This document shows, one piece after another, positions 23,711-25,157 of a DNA stretch of 25,157 nucleotides. Position 1 is the first letter of the stretch. Each line of letters begins with the position of its first letter. A program made the translations under genes and the position numbers. The notes beneath the pieces are model-generated. The model made no database searches and had not been told where the DNA came from. It saw only the letters and a list, made by a program, of their open reading frames with translations. The DNA comes from GCA-2715645 sp042095375 (GTDB lineage Bacteria > Bacteroidota > Bacteroidia > Cytophagales > MED-G16), in assembly GCA_042095375.1 (NCBI GenBank), contig JBELBJ010000018.1, positions 1 to 25,157 on the forward strand, in the 5' to 3' direction.

Positions 23711-25018
23711 ATGAAAAAAGCAATTTATTGGTTTAGAAAAAACTTAAGAACCCATGATAATCCATCATTAAATAAAGCAGTTAAAGAAAATGATGAGCTT
23801 CTTTTTGTATATGTAATGGATTTAAAAGTATTTAATCCAATAAATTCAGATATAGAAAAGATTGGGGAATACAGAAAAAAATTTTTAATTGAATCCATAT
23901 TAAACTTAAAAAAAAATCTAAATCAAATCAATATTAAGCTCATGATTCTTGAAGGCAATATTCTTGAAATCTTCGATGACTTAAAAAAATACAGTTCAAC
24001 GGTATATGCAACAAAAGAGGTTGGTACATATGAAGAAAGGGAGGAAAAAATACTTTATGATAATGATTTCAATTTAAATTTAGTTGAAGATCAAAATTTA
24101 GTTGAATCAAAAAAATTACCATATAAAATTGAAGAATTACCTCTTATATTTACTCACTTTAGAAAGAAGGTTGAAAAGTTAGTTGTCATCAGAGATGTTG
24201 AAAAATTTGATCCTACTATTCAATCAAAAAATAATTACCTATCCCCTTTTACAATTCAATTAGAACATTTGATGATAGATACTAATCTAAATTCATCTTA
24301 CCCATTTATAGGAGGTGAAAATAACGGGTTAAATAGGCTTAAAAATTATCTTTGGAAATCAAAAAATATTGAAAAATATAAAGAAACAAGAAACGGCCTT
24401 ATAGGAACTGAATACTCTTCCAAGTTTTCAGCATATCTATGCCTTGGATGCATTTCGCCTGTAATGATTTATCAAGAGGTGAAAAGATATGAAAAAGAGA
24501 TTAAAAAAAATTCATCTACTTACTGGCTTATTTTTGAACTTTTATGGAGAGAGTTTTTTAGGTACGTATATCTCAAAGCTAAAAATAAGATTTTTTTAAA
24601 AGAAGGCATTAATGGAAATATATTTTCTAAAAATTTTAATAATGATTTAAAATTATTTGAAAAATGGAAAAGAGGAGAAACTGGTCAAGAGTTTATTGAT
24701 GCCAATATGAAAGAACTTAAAGAGACTGGCTTTATGAGTAACAGAGGTAGACAAAATGTAGCAAGTTATTTAATTAACAATTTAGATCTAAATTGGGTAT
24801 GGGGTGCATCATTCTTTGAAAAGCATTTGATAGATTATGATGTAACAAGTAACTGGTGTAATTGGATGTATATTGCAGGAGTGGGAAACAATACTAGAAA
24901 TTGGGTTTTTAACCCTGAAAGACAATCTGAACTTCATGATAAAAAAGGGATTTATCGTTCAATGTGGCTCAAGAAAAATGGTCAACTAAATATAAATTTA
25001 GGGTCAAACAAACAATAA
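23711..25018 (+). CDS. Cryptochrome DASH / photolyase
   Basis: A 435-residue flavoprotein with an N-terminal alpha/beta antenna domain (AIYWFRKNLRTHDNPSL) and a C-terminal helical FAD domain. DASH hallmarks: EYSSKFSAYLCLGCISP (234-250), LIFELLWREFFRY (273-285), GFMSNRGRQNVAS (340-352), and DYDVTSNWCNWMYIAGVGNN (375-394). The GFMSNRGRQN and DYDV.SNW.NW blocks assign it to the DASH group rather than class I CPD photolyases. DASH proteins repair cyclobutane dimers in single-stranded DNA and may act as photoreceptors. It follows the FeS-BCP-like gene by one base, so two light-driven flavoproteins share one transcript. Length is slightly short compared with the usual 430-500 residues but complete. 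Confidence 0.93.
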   Translation: MKKAIYWFRKNLRTHDNPSLNKAVKENDELLFVYVMDLKVFNPINSDIEKIGEYRKKFLIESILNLKKNLNQINIKLMILEGNILEIFDDLKKYSSTVYATKEVGTYEEREEKILYDNDFNLNLVEDQNLVESKKLPYKIEELPLIFTHFRKKVEKLVVIRDVEKFDPTIQSKNNYLSPFTIQLEHLMIDTNLNSSYPFIGGENNGLNRLKNYLWKSKNIEKYKETRNGLIGTEYSSKFSAYLCLGCISPVMIYQEVKRYEKEIKKNSSTYWLIFELLWREFFRYVYLKAKNKIFLKEGINGNIFSKNFNNDLKLFEKWKRGETGQEFIDANMKELKETGFMSNRGRQNVASYLINNLDLNWVWGASFFEKHLIDYDVTSNWCNWMYIAGVGNNTRNWVFNPERQSELHDKKGIYRSMWLKKNGQLNINLGSNKQ

Positions 25019-25030
25019 CTTGAAAAGTTA
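25016..25030 (+). terminator. Weak hairpin at the end of the photolyase operon
   Basis: TAACTT-gaa-AAGTTA forms a six-base stem that includes the stop codon of the DASH gene. It is followed by TATTAATTTTAATCTTTAAT, which is T-rich but not a clean U tract. It may be a weak terminator or a chance palindrome. Confidence 0.3.
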
Positions 25031-25071
25031 TATTAATTTTAATCTTTAATAAAAAAAAAAATAACTAGAAA

Positions 25072-25157
25072 ATGAAAGTACATATAGCAAGTTTATTAAA
25101 TGCAATTGTTTTAATTATTATAGGTGGATGGGGTTATTTTATTTCAGGTTCTCCTAC
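25072..25157 (+). CDS. Small membrane protein, 3' end missing
   Basis: An ATG at 25072 opens a frame of 28 codons to the window edge. It contains a hydrophobic segment (LLNAIVLIIIGGWGYFI) followed by SGSPT. The pattern NAxVLIxxGxWGYF-SGSPT is one I recall at the N-terminus of small uncharacterised membrane proteins in Bacteroidota. It begins 53 bases after the DASH stop on the same strand, so it may have its own promoter or be read through from the photolyase operon. Function unknown. Confidence 0.6.
   Translation, partial: MKVHIASLLNAIVLIIIGGWGYFISGSP

Noticed and set aside
1..25157. CRISPR arrays, insertion sequences, prophage or tRNA genes
   Set aside because: I saw no regularly spaced repeats, transposase or integrase motifs, or cloverleaf-like stretches. 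Almost all the DNA is covered by ordinary genes.

Overview
The window is AT-rich DNA (I estimate about 30% G+C by eye) from a member of the Bacteroidota, most likely a marine Flavobacteriia-type bacterium. The evidence is two TonB-dependent receptors with N-terminal carboxypeptidase-regulatory-like domains, a DUF4249 lipoprotein directly behind one of them, lipoproteins with acidic residues after the lipobox cysteine, near absence of Shine-Dalgarno sequences, and several promoter elements resembling the Bacteroidota -7 box (TAnnTTTG). Genes are densely packed. There is no gene-free stretch above 300 bases, and I see no tRNA, rRNA, CRISPR array or insertion sequence.

Layout. (1) 1-4767, minus strand: a five-gene operon made of a LolA-like periplasmic carrier, two FtsX/MacB-type permeases, a LolD-type ATPase and an outer-membrane beta-barrel that runs off the left edge. 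Every junction overlaps or is nearly touching, so this looks like one trans-envelope transport machine. (2) 4827-6139: a DoxX-like membrane protein converging on a family 2 glycosyltransferase, with a candidate shared hairpin terminator over both stop codons. (3) 6226-9423: a large secreted protein with ten BNR/Asp-box repeats. (4) 9429-16229, minus strand: TonB-receptor region. A small His/Cys-rich secreted protein, an acidic lipoprotein and a ZnuD/OprC-like receptor form a probable metal-uptake set. They are followed by a second receptor and its DUF4249 lipoprotein. The gaps hold several clear inverted repeats. (5) 16254-17683, minus strand: an OsmC-type peroxidase and a CurA-like NADPH oxidoreductase. 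(6) 17757-19298, plus strand: a Tat-exported sugar isomerase-like lipoprotein and dCTP deaminase. (7) 19302-20252, minus strand: a DUF1295 membrane enzyme. (8) 20326-25018, plus strand: a compact photolyase operon containing SRPBCC, SDR, flavin reductase, DUF2256, an FeS-BCP-type photolyase and a DASH cryptochrome. A truncated membrane protein starts at 25072.

The most interesting parts are the five-gene envelope operon, the photolyase operon with two proteins lacking expected key residues (three of four [4Fe-4S] cysteines in the photolyase, the catalytic Tyr in the SDR), and the inverted-repeat clusters in the probable metal-uptake island. None of these can be called new to science from sequence alone. 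The homology searches that would decide are given with each finding.
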